Source: Brugia malayi
Taxonomy: Eukaryota; Nematoda; Chromadorea; Rhabditida; Onchocercidae
Assembly: GCF_000002995.4 (NCBI RefSeq)
Contig: NW_025062476.1
Span: 5,631,001-5,695,000 of the forward strand
DNA: 64,000 bases
Reading direction: 5' to 3'
Both the position numbers and the translations under genes were made by a program. This document shows, piece by piece, positions 1 through 11,600 of this stretch (within the stretch, counting starts at the first letter, position 1; each line of letters starts with the position of its first letter). A model generated the notes under the pieces. That model saw only the letters and a list, made by a program, of their open reading frames with translations, did no database searches and was not told where the DNA came from.

Positions 1-321
1 AATGTTTCATTTGCTCAAAATAATATAGGACAAATAGTGGAATAACCATTAATGCTTTACATACTTCTGACATACATCTCATATTTTTCGCATCTTTTAT
101 ATACTTCTCATTTTTTGAATGTGGATCTTAGTGAATTATGATGCAAAAAAACCTTGAAACTTATAAAAGGATTGATGATAAAGGAGACCGTTTACAGCAC
201 TGAGTTCGCTGCTATATTTTCTTCTCTATTGATAAGCAAAGAACTACAGCTAGAGAAAACGGCAATTATTGCAACTCTGATTAAAATTAACTTGTAATAC
301 AAAGTAAACAAATATTGAATT
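1..321. other. 3' flank of the SREK1-like gene
   Basis: This stretch lies downstream of the SREK1-like stop codon on the minus strand. I see no splice-flanked coding exon on either strand and no recognisable RNA gene. It probably holds the 3' UTR and the intergenic edge. Confidence 0.5.
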
Positions 322-326
322 TTATT
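321..326 (-). terminator. AATAAA overlapping the SREK1-like stop codon
   Basis: On the minus strand the last codons read GAA TAA followed by AAT, so a poly(A) hexamer straddles the stop. If used, the 3' UTR would be only about 15-20 nt. No other perfect AATAAA was seen in the 320 bases that remain downstream. Confidence 0.4.
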
Positions 327-3300
327 CAGAATGAGATGATGAACTAGATGATTTCGAGCATTTCCGAGATTTTTTCCGAAGAGATTCACCATCACTACTG
401 TTGCTTCGTTTCGATTCTTGTTGTTCATCTCTGAAAATTATGAATGGTATAGTAAAAATTAAGTTTACAACCGGAATTACTAAATCTAAAAACGGAAACT
501 CCAATAGAAAAAAATCTGAAAACATGTTAGCTTGGCAAGGAGTAGCAATAGTTTAAACTCCAGTACGTGAGCGAAAACTCACCAGTAGACATGAATTGAG
601 TAGTAAAAAACACCTAAGATAAAACAAACAATTCTTTAAAAAAAATAAGATGATCCCCAGCTTCGTGACCATGCTTCTGGAATCTCTCTTTCAACAAACA
701 AAGAGGAAAAAACAGTACCTTTCCCTATCCGTATCGATTATCTCAACATCCATGCTTTCTTTTCTCGGTCCATTACGTGCCAAAACTTTTTCCATCAGTC
801 TTTCCCTCATAGCGGTTTCATCTGAAGCTGTTATCTGTTCTGGGTGATCTACTTCCATGCTTTCGCCCTAGAAAAATTTTAAATCATATTAAGAAAAAAG
901 CTACATTCCATCTAAAAAAAGCTTACTTCACTCTGAGGTCTTCGTAAGACAATTCCGCACGAAAATACAGTTAATCAGACCTATTCTGCAAACTAAATAA
1001 ACGTATCTTAAACGCAAAATCTTTATTCTAAAAGATCTATATAACTAACAGCAGAAGCAGTCTACATCGGACAACCATAACATACTATTAGGCTTAAAAA
1101 TCCTTGAGATATAAGAGAAATATATCTTCTGATTAAACTAACATGTTCGATCTGCAGTTTCACTTCAGCTTTAATTGAACTACTCTTGCTGTCAGTTTTT
1201 CGACTACTCCTTTCACGTTCTTTCTCTTTGCGCGAACTTTTCTTCCCCTTATCATGATCCTTTTCTTCTTTCTTATCACTTTTTTCACTTCGATTAGTTT
1301 TTTCCTTATCTCTTCGACTGTTACTTTCACGATCCTTTTCCTTCCTATCCTGAAAAAGGAAATTGAAGTATTAAAAAACACCCCTTTTTATAAGACTTCA
1401 AGAACTTATTTCTAATCTTCTTTGATATAAATCGCAAAAGTATAAACCTTATCCTTATCACGTTCACGTCTGTCATCCTTCTTGTGCGGTGTGCGACTTT
1501 TACTTCGTTTTCGTTCCTTCTTCTCTCTTTCTTTCTCGCGTCGTTCCTATAAAGTCACCCATGCCAACATTTCATATATTTACAATTGTATAATTGTATA
1601 ACAAAGTTTTTTTTTGAAATGACTTCACCTTTTCTTTATCTTTCTCTTTCCTATCTTTTGAACGTGAAAGTCTTCGATGACGAGAATGAGAACGTCTACG
1701 ATGTTCGCTATAATAAATACAGAAAGGTTATAAACTTCAGACGTTCAACTGGTTTCAATCTTTAAACAATATAATTAAGAAATCACTGTTTTAACTCAAT
1801 TCCTTGTTATCTGAATTTAAGAAATTGTTATCTGCGAGGTCCATATAAATAGTACAAACAAAAAATAAACGTCAAGGAGAAACAAAAATCAAACTTCTTT
1901 GCATTACGTCGATCTTTAGACCTTCTTCGTATAAATTTTCTAGTATTTTGCATTACAGATTAACAAAAGAAGACAAGAAAAAAAAAAATACCGCGATCTA
2001 CTGCGTGATCGTCGATCTTTAGACTTGCTCCGATGTCGACGGCGTGATCTAAACAACTGGTATAGCACCTGGTAATTGAAGAAGAATAAATCACGGTAAA
2101 ATCTCAGATATAGTTTAAACATACTTTGACCGTGATCGAGAGCGTCGACGTCTGCTTGAACTACGACTTCGATGACGTCGAGGGGACCCAGATCGTCGCA
2201 AAGGAGAGTAACTTCGGTCCATTCCTAAAAGAATTCACCAATAAAAAGACGTTATTTATTTTCTCTTTCAAATTGATTTTAGTTAGCAAAACCGATAAGT
2301 TCTACACTGCACAAAACACTATTCAAGAAGTCAAATTAAGAAATATAACATCAAAAAATATAAACCAGTGATCCACATCTGGGGAAAACAAAAGTTACCC
2401 AATCCTTGGTTCAGCTTACTGAGGGCATTAGCGGATTTATCTGGATTTTGATTGACCCGAATGGCTTCTTCGACCTCTTGCAAGGCCATGTCTGCCGTCT
2501 TTCTTTCCGGTTTAATTATAGCAACCCGAGAATGTTGTATGCTAAAAATCATTTGAATATTTCGAAAATTTTGAAGGATTACAGAGCAACTAAACGGAAC
2601 GATTCAGTGTAAACAAAAGTAATTCAGAGATAAAATTTAGCGCCTTTTATCTTCTTTTGAAGTTGTGACTCATCAATGATTAACTGAAAACTAAACTGAG
2701 AATATAAACGCAATAGTCTGGTAAATAACACCATGCATTTATTTAGAAATTCAGATATCTGAATGAAAATACGTAAAATATTTAAAGAATCAAACGATAG
2801 TAGAACGAACCGTAAACAGCGACCCTTAAATTCGATGCCATTATTTTGTAGTGCAATTGGGACTGTTGGTTGATTGGTAAACTCGATGTATGCATACGCA
2901 CACGGCAAATTTTCAGTGCCGGATGTCATCCGAAGATACATTACCTTAAAACTCAGTTATTGATTTACGAATCAGTGAAAGAAAAACTCACAATCTGCTG
3001 TACAAGATATTTCCAACGACCAGAAAAGCAAAGAAATAGGAACATCTTTTCAGAAAATGGAAAACGGGATTTAGTTACAACTTGCAAATGCATGTATCTA
3101 GAAGACAACCACCTTTAGAATTAAGGATTTGAAATTTCAAATTCCGTTCAGCTATCAGATATAAGAAATTGTTTTCATATCAGGATGGGAAGAGTGGAAA
3201 TTTTGAAACATTTTTTGCTGTTTCTGCAAGCAGCCAGCTTATTCAAATTATATTCTGGATAAAACGAATAAAATAAAAATCGCAAGCATATCATTTCTTT

Positions 3301-6300
3301 TATACCACAGTGACTCCAAGATCACGTGACTATTTCTTTTTTCCTTTCTACACATAACAGCGATTTAAAAATCCGACAGAATACCTAATTATCATAAAAT
3401 GATGAAGCCACTTATTTCGCTTATTCCTACAACTCAAATTTTGCATTTTCAGATAACAACAAGACTCTAACTGCTATTAAAAATGAATTCTGCATAAAAT
3501 AAATAATATAAAATATAAAATTGTTGAACTCAATCTTGAAATGTAATCATTTCTTATATTTAAGTCACAGAGTCACGGTTTCACAGCATTTTGAGGATGA
3601 CACGTGAAGCTGGAAGTGGAACAGAGGCTACCTCATCATTTTTCACTTGTTCAAACGATAAATTTCTGTTAAGCACGCGATCAGAGAGAGCTGAAAAGTC
3701 TTAACTTTCCTTAAGCATATTTCAATTTACTTTTTTGGAAGTTTCAAATTTTCTATGAAGTTAGAAAAATCTAGGCCATGTTCGTTGTAAACTTTTTTGC
3801 ACTGTTGAATGAATATTATCAAAACCTCAAACATTTTGCAGGCAAATGTCTTCTGTGCGAAAGCTAAACTGTAGAATATGCCTGGAAGAAGACAACGAAT
3901 CAAACTTAATTTCACCATGTGAATGTCGTGGTTCTCTGCAATTTGTACATACACGATGTTTGCAACACTGGTTTGATGTCATGCACACGCGAGTAAGTTA
4001 ATATTATACACAAATTACTGGAAACCGTTAACTTAATGACTTCTCAAAAGCAAAGGAGATAGAGAAAAAAAACTTAAAATGTAGTCATTTTTATTTTCAA
4101 ACTATTGAACCATGTTTCACAACACTATTAGGATGACACAAACCTGAAAAGGAAATGAAAGCTATCTCATCACTTTTCGTTTGTTCAGATATTGACTTTT
4201 TCTTAAACGCATGATCAGAGTGCTTCCCAAAGTTTTAGTTATCCTTGGGAAAAAACTTACGAAAAAAGGAAAGGTAATTTTATAATCTACTTATAAAGCT
4301 AATGCTCTAATTATTAAGCTTTGTCAAATATGTAAAACACAGTACGAACTTGAAGATTATGGAATGAAACCTTATACGGAATGGACATTGCCTCAACCAC
4401 TGAGTGATGATTGGGAGGATCAACTGGATTTTAAATGCGCCCTATTTTGGCTTGTATTTATGTCACGTATTACCTACATTGTACTCAAGTCAGAACAGCT
4501 TCTACTGCTTTTTTATCTTTGCTTTCTTAACAAATAACTTATATTAAGCAACGATACACTTATCTGTTTATAGGATAAAACTTCATCATACCAATCAGTG
4601 CTAACTGAGATAAATTATGCAATAAGATTATCACTAAAGTAAAAAATTAAAATTAAGCTAAATATATTTATCATTTTTAAAACCTTAAAATTGATTAAAC
4701 TGATGATTGTAGATTTTAGATTTTTCTCTTTTCAAATTTCAGACATGGTATGAGAGAAACGCGTTTGGCAGTCATTCACATTGTAGGCGGAGGTATATTT
4801 CCATCGCCATCTCTTTCTAGCATTATTTGTGGAAGTCTTACGCCTACAACTGTATGCTTTCAACATCATTTTCAGGGAAAATGTACTACATATGGCTTCT
4901 ATCATTCTGCATAAACTTTGCTTACTACAGTACAGTGATTTATGCAGTCATAAAGAGATGGAAAGAGATAAATTCCATCTATGTTTGGAAAAGCAAAGGA
5001 ACCAAGAAAAATAATTGATAATGCAATTAGTAAAGCTCCACACAATTTTTACTAATAAAAAACATTCCTAACATATTTTATTAAAGAATGAAATTCGAAA
5101 TATTGATTCTAGAGCGTGACATAACTTTATTCTCACCAAATTCAGTATTAGTGACTGCTGCAAAAATAATCTTCAATACTATTAAATGAAGTATTTGACC
5201 GTAATCAACAGTGCACTTAAATGATTCATCTGTTACCATGTTTTCAAGTTAAATAAATTTTCGTAAAGCAAATATTTTTTTCTACAAGAATCAAAGACAA
5301 ATAAAATGAACTTACTTCACCAATGCTGTCGTTGAAAAACTTCATTACTTCGTCACCAACGCAGTCTTTCGGTATATTACCAACATAAACTGTACGACGG
5401 ATTTCTTCTACTTTTGAGGCTTCTGTATTCGCACTCAATGTTGGATATGGTGGTAAACCAAGCGCCGCCAATGTCGGGTCCACTGTAAGCAACTGAAAAT
5501 AGCATACCAATTTAATAAGACTGAAGCAAAAATTTGGGATTATATCTTTGAATTTCATTTTCACCAGCTCATAACGATATAAATCAAACGAAGCTTTTTT
5601 CGAACTCACAAGCAAAAATTTTTGTTTTGCATGTATGCATGCGGTACATTATACCAAATATAAAGTAGATAATAACAAAAAAAAACTGTTTGAAGTGGAA
5701 GAATGTTATGAGCTGTGGGTGATACTTGATTTTTTTTTTTTTTTTTTTTCATGTAGAACTAAAAATATAGACATATGTTTGCTCAGAACAAGGGTCGTCT
5801 TGGCGCTGAGATGCCACGGAGGACCCACCAAATTCTGACTTCGGTATTGCACAATCTGTATTTGTACATGTTCACAATTCAATCACTCTATACCAAATTA
5901 CTGAAACAAAATTTAAATGAATAGGACAGCTGCTGCTGGATCTTTTTGTTAAAGCAATGTCCATGAAGTTGAACTGAATCCAGAAAGAACGGCCAGAGAA
6001 TTCCAACCAGCAAAATGCGATGTTTCTTCGCTACTGTGATTTTTTTTCGAACCTTCAAAAATTTACAGCTTCTCTCAAATCAGCGAAACGCATGTCATAG
6101 GATGGACAAGCTATATTCTTAGACATTGCCTAAGAATACGGTAAACCAGATGAGTTTATAAATTATCACAGTAAAGGTTGCTGATGGGATTATAAATGCT
6201 GACCCATCAGTTCAATTCACTTTTTTGTCCATTTAAACCTCAAAATATCCCATATCTATCACTTGGTAAAACAGACCCTCTAGTGTCTTAACTGATAACT

Positions 6301-7563
6301 AAATCAGAGATCTTAAGCGACAAAACAGCAATAAGCGTTTCAACGGCGAGCTGTAATCGATAAAGCTGAAACAAATGAAACACATATTATAGCTCAAGGT
6401 CTGTTTCGTTAGAACTTAACATAAATATCGCCAAATTCAAAATACAGATGAACTGGGAAGTTATTTTATCCTCAAATATTTACCTTTATCCTCTCCCTTC
6501 CCACATCGGTCAGTCGTTGTCTAAAGAAAATGATTTTAATTTAATAATTTGATATAATCAAAAATAACCATTTGCTGCCCATCTCCTAAATCCTTGACTT
6601 GATTAACAACATTCGGTGGTAACTGACGTTGTCCTGGCCACGCCGGCCCACCTGTTTTCAGTGCTGTATCTTCATCCGGTATTGTATCTGCAAAGATATA
6701 CTTACATATTTATTTGAAAAAATATATTTTTAAAAAATTAAAAAAAAGAATACGTTCATTTTTAGCATTAAATTAATATGTTCTATCATTATAAAACAGC
6801 AAATTTGGCCTTATATACGTCAAATAATTATCATTAGCCCAAAAATCTATGAATGAACTGTTAAGATCAATTTCGAGTAATCATATTTATAGCTCAGCAA
6901 TAGTAGAAACAATACAACAATTCACTAGTTTCTCAAGCATGCCCGCATCACATGGAAAGAAGGAAACAATTAACAGATTCGGAGAGATTAAACACCACTG
7001 AACCTGATATAGATGGGATACAAACAAGAGCACGATCGATAAAAACAGTGTTCGTCAAATGCTGCGCCACTTCTACTGATTTCTGATCTTCAAATTTAAC
7101 GTACGCAAATTTCTGAGTAAATGTCGATAATTGTGGATGATTATCAGAAGGATAAATCTGAACGAATTAATTATTACTGAACAAACAACGAAGAAACTAT
7201 CCGCGATAAACACTTCCTTTCTATCAGAAATCAATTACGCGATAAATAATAAGGCACTCTTCGTCCTATCACTTTTTCCATTCCCATAGAAAATTAGACT
7301 CTGGCATCAGTAAAGATAAGACTAAATTGTAAAGGCGAAGACTATGAACATATATAACCATAAATAACTAGAGCAAATAATTTTTTTGTATGACAGAAAA
7401 TTGAAACCCATAGAGAATTTCCTATTAATGTGACGATGGGTCTTACCTTAAATTCGTCAATTCGTCCAATAAAAGCGAAAAGCTGATATATCTGTTCACG
7501 CGTTGCTGTCATCGAGATGTTGCTAACGTGTAGCACACGAAATCGTGGTTCATCGGTGCCCAT
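322..7563 (-). CDS. SREK1: SREK1-like splicing regulatory protein (two RRMs plus RS domain)
   Basis: Thirteen coding exons (minus strand): 7563-7447, 7157-7004, 6687-6569, 5492-5316, 2944-2811, 2541-2399, 2224-2125, 2048-1992, 1707-1629, 1546-1448, 1349-1143, 867-719, 430-322. They join in phase to give 547 aa. RRM1 (about residues 8-90) carries [14 protein letters not shown] and [16 protein letters not shown], close to the family pattern. The linker has [11 protein letters not shown] and leads into RRM2 through [13 protein letters not shown] and [12 protein letters not shown] helical segment with [10 protein letters not shown] follows, then about 250 residues rich in Arg/Ser and Lys/Glu, ending SSSSSSHSE. 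The presence of RRM2 favours SREK1 over its one-RRM relative SRSF11. By family knowledge it is a nuclear regulator of splice-site choice. The start is chosen because an acceptor lies two bases upstream. The 2.4-kb intron 2945-5315 holds a gene on the other strand, and 6484-6520 may be a regulatory exon. Confidence 0.9.
3537..3712. repeat. Diverged dispersed repeat, copy 1
   Basis: Shares an ordered series of blocks with 4078-4250: a tail of ATGTA-TCATTT, then TTTCACA, AGGATGACAC, CTCATCA-TTTTC, TTGTTCA and GATCAGAG. The two copies lie in the same orientation on either side of the first exon of the RING-CH gene, inside an intron of the SREK1-like gene. Confidence 0.55.
3832..3841 (+). promoter_or_regulatory. 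Putative spliced-leader acceptor of the RING-CH gene
   Basis: CATTTTGCAG ends four bases before the ATG at 3846, and no coding exon upstream would need it. This is the usual look of a nematode trans-splice acceptor, and it supports the chosen start. Confidence 0.5.
3846..5018 (+). CDS. MARCH-type RING-CH membrane E3 ubiquitin ligase, nested gene
   Basis: Exons: 3846-3992, 4319-4480 and 4821-5018, all in phase 0, giving about 168 aa. The RING-CH zinc-binding pattern is complete: CRIC, CEC, VHTRC, then CQIC across the first splice junction (C-x2-C, C-x1-C, H-x2-C, C-x2-C). Two hydrophobic segments follow, about residues 88-103 ([17 protein letters not shown]) and 130-150 ([23 protein letters not shown]), then a basic tail. 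This is the MARCH layout: cytosolic N-terminal RING-CH plus two membrane spans, moving ubiquitin from an E2 to membrane-protein substrates. The last junction is uncertain. An exon 4743-4817 also fits the frame, but it runs into TAG at 4818-4820. The gene lies wholly inside an intron of the SREK1-like gene on the opposite strand. It is short compared with vertebrate MARCH2/3. Confidence 0.8.
4078..4250. repeat. Diverged dispersed repeat, copy 2
   Basis: Direct, diverged copy of 3537-3712, located in the first intron of the RING-CH gene. It probably represents a small non-autonomous element or an old local duplication. Confidence 0.55.
5054..5059 (+). terminator. Poly(A) signal of the RING-CH gene
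   Basis: AATAAA about 35 bases after the TGA stop at 5016-5018, in AT-rich sequence, at a normal distance for a short nematode 3' UTR. Confidence 0.5.
6484..6520 (-). other. Candidate 37-nt poison exon of the SREK1-like gene
   Basis: This lies between exon 3 (ends 6569) and exon 4 (starts 5492). On the minus strand it is preceded by ATTTTCTTTAG and followed by GTAAAT, which is better splice signal quality than the accepted exon 3 donor (GTTATT). Its length is not a multiple of three. Including it would shift the next exon into a frame that meets a stop. Skipping it gives an uninterrupted protein that matches the family. It may be a regulated exon or a cryptic site. Confidence 0.4.
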
Positions 7564-8665
7564 TGCTGCAACGAAATTTATTCCTTTTTTAAAACATCAA
7601 ACACACAACATGACCATAAATGAAAAAGGACGATTAAGAATAGCATCACAATTCCTTCAGTGAACAAAATTACAAGCAAAAATTCGGCTTCTGTTCCTCC
7701 AGAATTATCTGAAAGTTTTACGCTTGAACTCCTTCATACCAAAGGTAACTTTTCAAAAGAAGCTATATAGCCAAATAAAATATGCATGGAAGTGTAGTAC
7801 AGAGAAGAATGATTCTAGTACAAATGTATAGATTTCCAGGAATACGGCAGAAAAAACATATATGAGAGGTGCGTTTATGCAGCGGAACACTGTAGTAATG
7901 TAGTTCACTATAGTAATTACAGGTATTTTGGGGTAAATCTGCTAAAAGGAGATTGTATTATCACAAAATGCATCGCTTCCGAATTACTGCACTTACTATA
8001 CCATAAATATTTGCCAATTTAAGATTTCTTAAGATTAATCAAGATAAAGTTTAATAAGTCCTCCTCGTAGTACACTTAAAGTAATTAAACTAACTAGGCA
8101 ACTGCAGAAACCAGAATACAGAATGTAGATTAATATAAAAATGATAGGATATAGAAAAAAAAGGAACGAAACAGCTATAAGAGAAAGATACACAGCTGAG
8201 AAGTAAGACCAAAATGCTAAACTACAACATCCACTTCAATTAAATAGCATAAGTTCACGAAGGTACGTCTACACTATCCAAGTACGTCCCCAAATAACCT
8301 TTCCAGTCGTTGCCTCGTACTTCACGGTTTGCACCTTCGCCAGGACATTGTGCAATGAAATGATGTCCACAGAAGATTAAAGTGTATATTAAGATGTTAT
8401 CGTACTACATTGTGACATATTTTGTTGTACCGTATTATCATTTATGTTGCTAATGATGTTTATTCATCTTATGCACAACTGTCACATTTTAAAATTTGCA
8501 TCTTTTATCACTAATTCATAAGCAAAAAGGAAAGAATAAGCCACGGTTATGCTTTTTTTTGTACTTCCGTTGAGCAGTTCACTTGTTAATAATGTCAGGT
8601 AAAATTTCAATTCCGGTGGCTTGTCTTTTTGTGAACGTGATATAAAAATTGAAAACCTGCTTTGC
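7564..8665. other. Divergent intergenic region (SREK1-like / 11-mer repeat gene)
   Basis: This 1.1-kb spacer separates two genes transcribed away from each other, so it should contain both promoters. I see no supported exon, RNA gene or repeat in it. Confidence 0.5.
7566..7578 (-). promoter_or_regulatory. Putative spliced-leader acceptor of the SREK1-like gene
   Basis: On the minus strand TTTCGTTGCAG ends two bases before the ATG at 7563-7561. No coding exon upstream is needed, so trans-splicing to a spliced leader is the simplest reading. Confidence 0.45.
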
Positions 8666-11600
8666 ATGTCATTCGAAAAACTTACTGCAGGTTATTGAGG
8701 AATAAATATTTCCACAACTTAATAAGAAGAATGGCTAACATTGGAAAGTAAGAAGTAACAACAAGTATTGCCCGTCGCATATCTTCATTAATTACGTTAA
8801 ATTTTATAATCTGCTTTATTTCAGAAGAAAATGCTTTAAAAGAAAAGAAAGGTTTGACAGAGGAAGAGTTGAAAAAATTGCGGGCTCGTTTTAAAAGAAG
8901 ACAAAATAAATTTGCAGCAATAAAGTATGGATATAAGAAAATTTAATTTTTTGAATCCTTGAAGTTCTGCAATATTTAATTTCCGAAGAGTTTGCATACA
9001 ATATACTCACATGGAGTAATACTCGATTTAGTGATAATGACTCATAGATTACTCACATTATTGATATTGATCACTGATTAAAAAAATATAACTGAGCTGA
9101 TGTTTGAAGGAAAGAAATGTCACAATAAGTTTTGCTGTGGTGCGATATCAGCTGAACTTTTTTGACTAATTTCAGGGGTCAAACACAAATAAGAATCGCT
9201 GCTGGTATCATGCCTCACATGTATGCCCTTTGGAATGTTTCCAAATTTGAAATTTATCAACTAATTCAAATCTCATGAAGTATAAAAAAGGATAAATAAA
9301 ACAAAACAACTTGATGTGCACGCTATTTCCATGATACGTATAAATGCTCTAAAATTGTTTTTCGCTTGATACTGGGAAATAACTGAGACAATTCGATGTA
9401 ATATATAAGAAATTTCAGTGCTGTTCTTTCGCCGCGTTGTGCTGAAGAAGAAGCGTTCGAAAAGGTCGATGTAGACATCAATCCGATAATCACTGAGACA
9501 AATAAAGGGTTTTACTTTTCAAGACAAGTAGATTTCAGAAGAGGGACCCTACCAAGTTTATAAACATTCTGATATAACAACTTTGTTTTCATCCTATTAT
9601 CGTCTAATATTTCTCGCAACGCATTCTCAATTACTTTATTATTCAGAAAAATTGATACCGAAAACTGGTTCTGAAAACTAATCTTGCAAGAAACTGTATT
9701 GTAAACTCTGTTGTTTCATATAGCTAAAGTACAATTAGACGAGAAATCATTCACTGCATCTCTCCTACATAGTTCCCCACCACTATTTGCGGGTCAAGAA
9801 CCTACGAATGAATTTTGCTCGCTCTTGAAGCATAACACAACAGCTGTTTGACTGCATTTTGCATGGCGAAAATCGAAATGTCTTAGATGGGAAATGTAGT
9901 GGATAACTTACTAAAAGGCATCTCTCAATTTTTTAGTTGCTATACCATTACTTTCAGGCTGTTTTCGATGCAAGAACATTCCAATTTAGCCAGCGTTAGT
10001 ATTCTGGATGTCCAGTTTTTCAAAAGAATTTTTAATAAATAATACAAAATCCATATCTGCTTGTTATTTCCAAAATTAACATAAAATTTCGATCTTAGTT
10101 TGAATACTCCGATTCTAGTTATTTTAGGTAAATGAAGCAATACCACAGAAGAGGTTATTGATAAATGAATATTCCACAAACATGCTCCCAGTTTCCTAAA
10201 TTCAGTTCGATGAGTCTAGTAGGCTGTGAATGACTAAGTTTATTTTCTTGTGTCCTAATCTCTATTGCATGTGCAAGTTACCGTTTTGAATACCATTGAG
10301 GTGCGGGAACAAGGATGGATTTATCTCTGAACTCAAAGTTAAAAATCAAAAGATATGTTATATAAAACTTGAAAGATATATTGTATATTAACCAGTGAAA
10401 CTCAAACTAGCGATAGTTCTTCTTAATTACTGTATAAATTTTTTATAGTTCACACAAAGTTCAGGTTAATAATCTCATCATCATTGTTCCCATAACAATT
10501 ATTGTTTTCTTTTTTTCTTTTTACATTACAGAAAGAAAAATGCGCTTTTGAACAAAAGTACCTTATTAGAACGAAAGAGTGCACATAGATCAAAAAATGA
10601 AGATGCATACACAACAAGGAGTTCAGAAACATTTTCACAACAAAGTTGCTTGAATAGCTCAACCAAAGCAAACAGAGTTAGTCAAAGCGGATCAACCTCT
10701 TCAACAGCAAATTCTATAAACAAGTTAAGAGCAACGCAGAAAAGCAAGGAAACTAAAAAGAAGTGTTCTGAAACGAATTCATCTCTAGAATTCAAAATTG
10801 GTAAGGTAAAGAGCATCAAATCTAGGCCAAATACGCTAAAAAACAAAGTTAAAGTAGGTATGGGAAGAAAAAAAATGCAGAATGATAAGGGGACAAGGAT
10901 GAAAAAAGAAGATCACGTAGAGTTTAGAGCTTGTCCAAAAAAGTTGAAATTATTAAAAAATCATAAAAAAAAAGCGAGTATAGAGGATGTAAAAGAAACA
11001 AAACAAGTGAAATATGGAATGACAGAAAGCGAAAAGAAAAACCGGAAGGATAGAAATGTGGTACCGAATGAAAAGGTAGCAGGACATAAATTAAAGTCGG
11101 AAACGTCAAATTTCAGTTCAGTTGAGGTATTCGATTTTTGCATACTTAATAAATTTCTTTTATGTTTATAAGACTGGTTAATTATGTGAACTTATTCTAA
11201 TATTGTAAGGCGAACTGAGGAAGTAACAACAACTGTCAGTTCCTTTCCTGAATTTATAGATACCTCAAAATTTATAAATTTTACTTCGATCTAGATCTGT
11301 GAAACTTAATTTTTCATAGTTAATATAAGCTGTTCTGAAAATTTCAAGAAGTAATTTCCAAAACAACAAACAACTCTCATGTGAAAGTGATAAACTAATT
11401 TGGAAATCTGTGCATTCTTACTTTACTGAGAAAAAGATAGAAATTGAAAAGATATTGTGAACGAAAGCAAGATATGTATATTAAACATTTATGAATTCCG
11501 TAAATTCAATTTAGGGGAATTAGTTGGATTAAGATTATAACGAAGTGATATTGATTTTCAGTCATCGATTAAAGCAGAATTACTGCCAGCAAATACTTTT

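Noticed and set aside
6300..6365. Second exon-like segment in the SREK1 intron (acceptor TTTGTTTCAG at 6366)
   Set aside because: No good donor keeps it open in the needed phase, and its translation does not resemble the family linker. Probably a cryptic acceptor.
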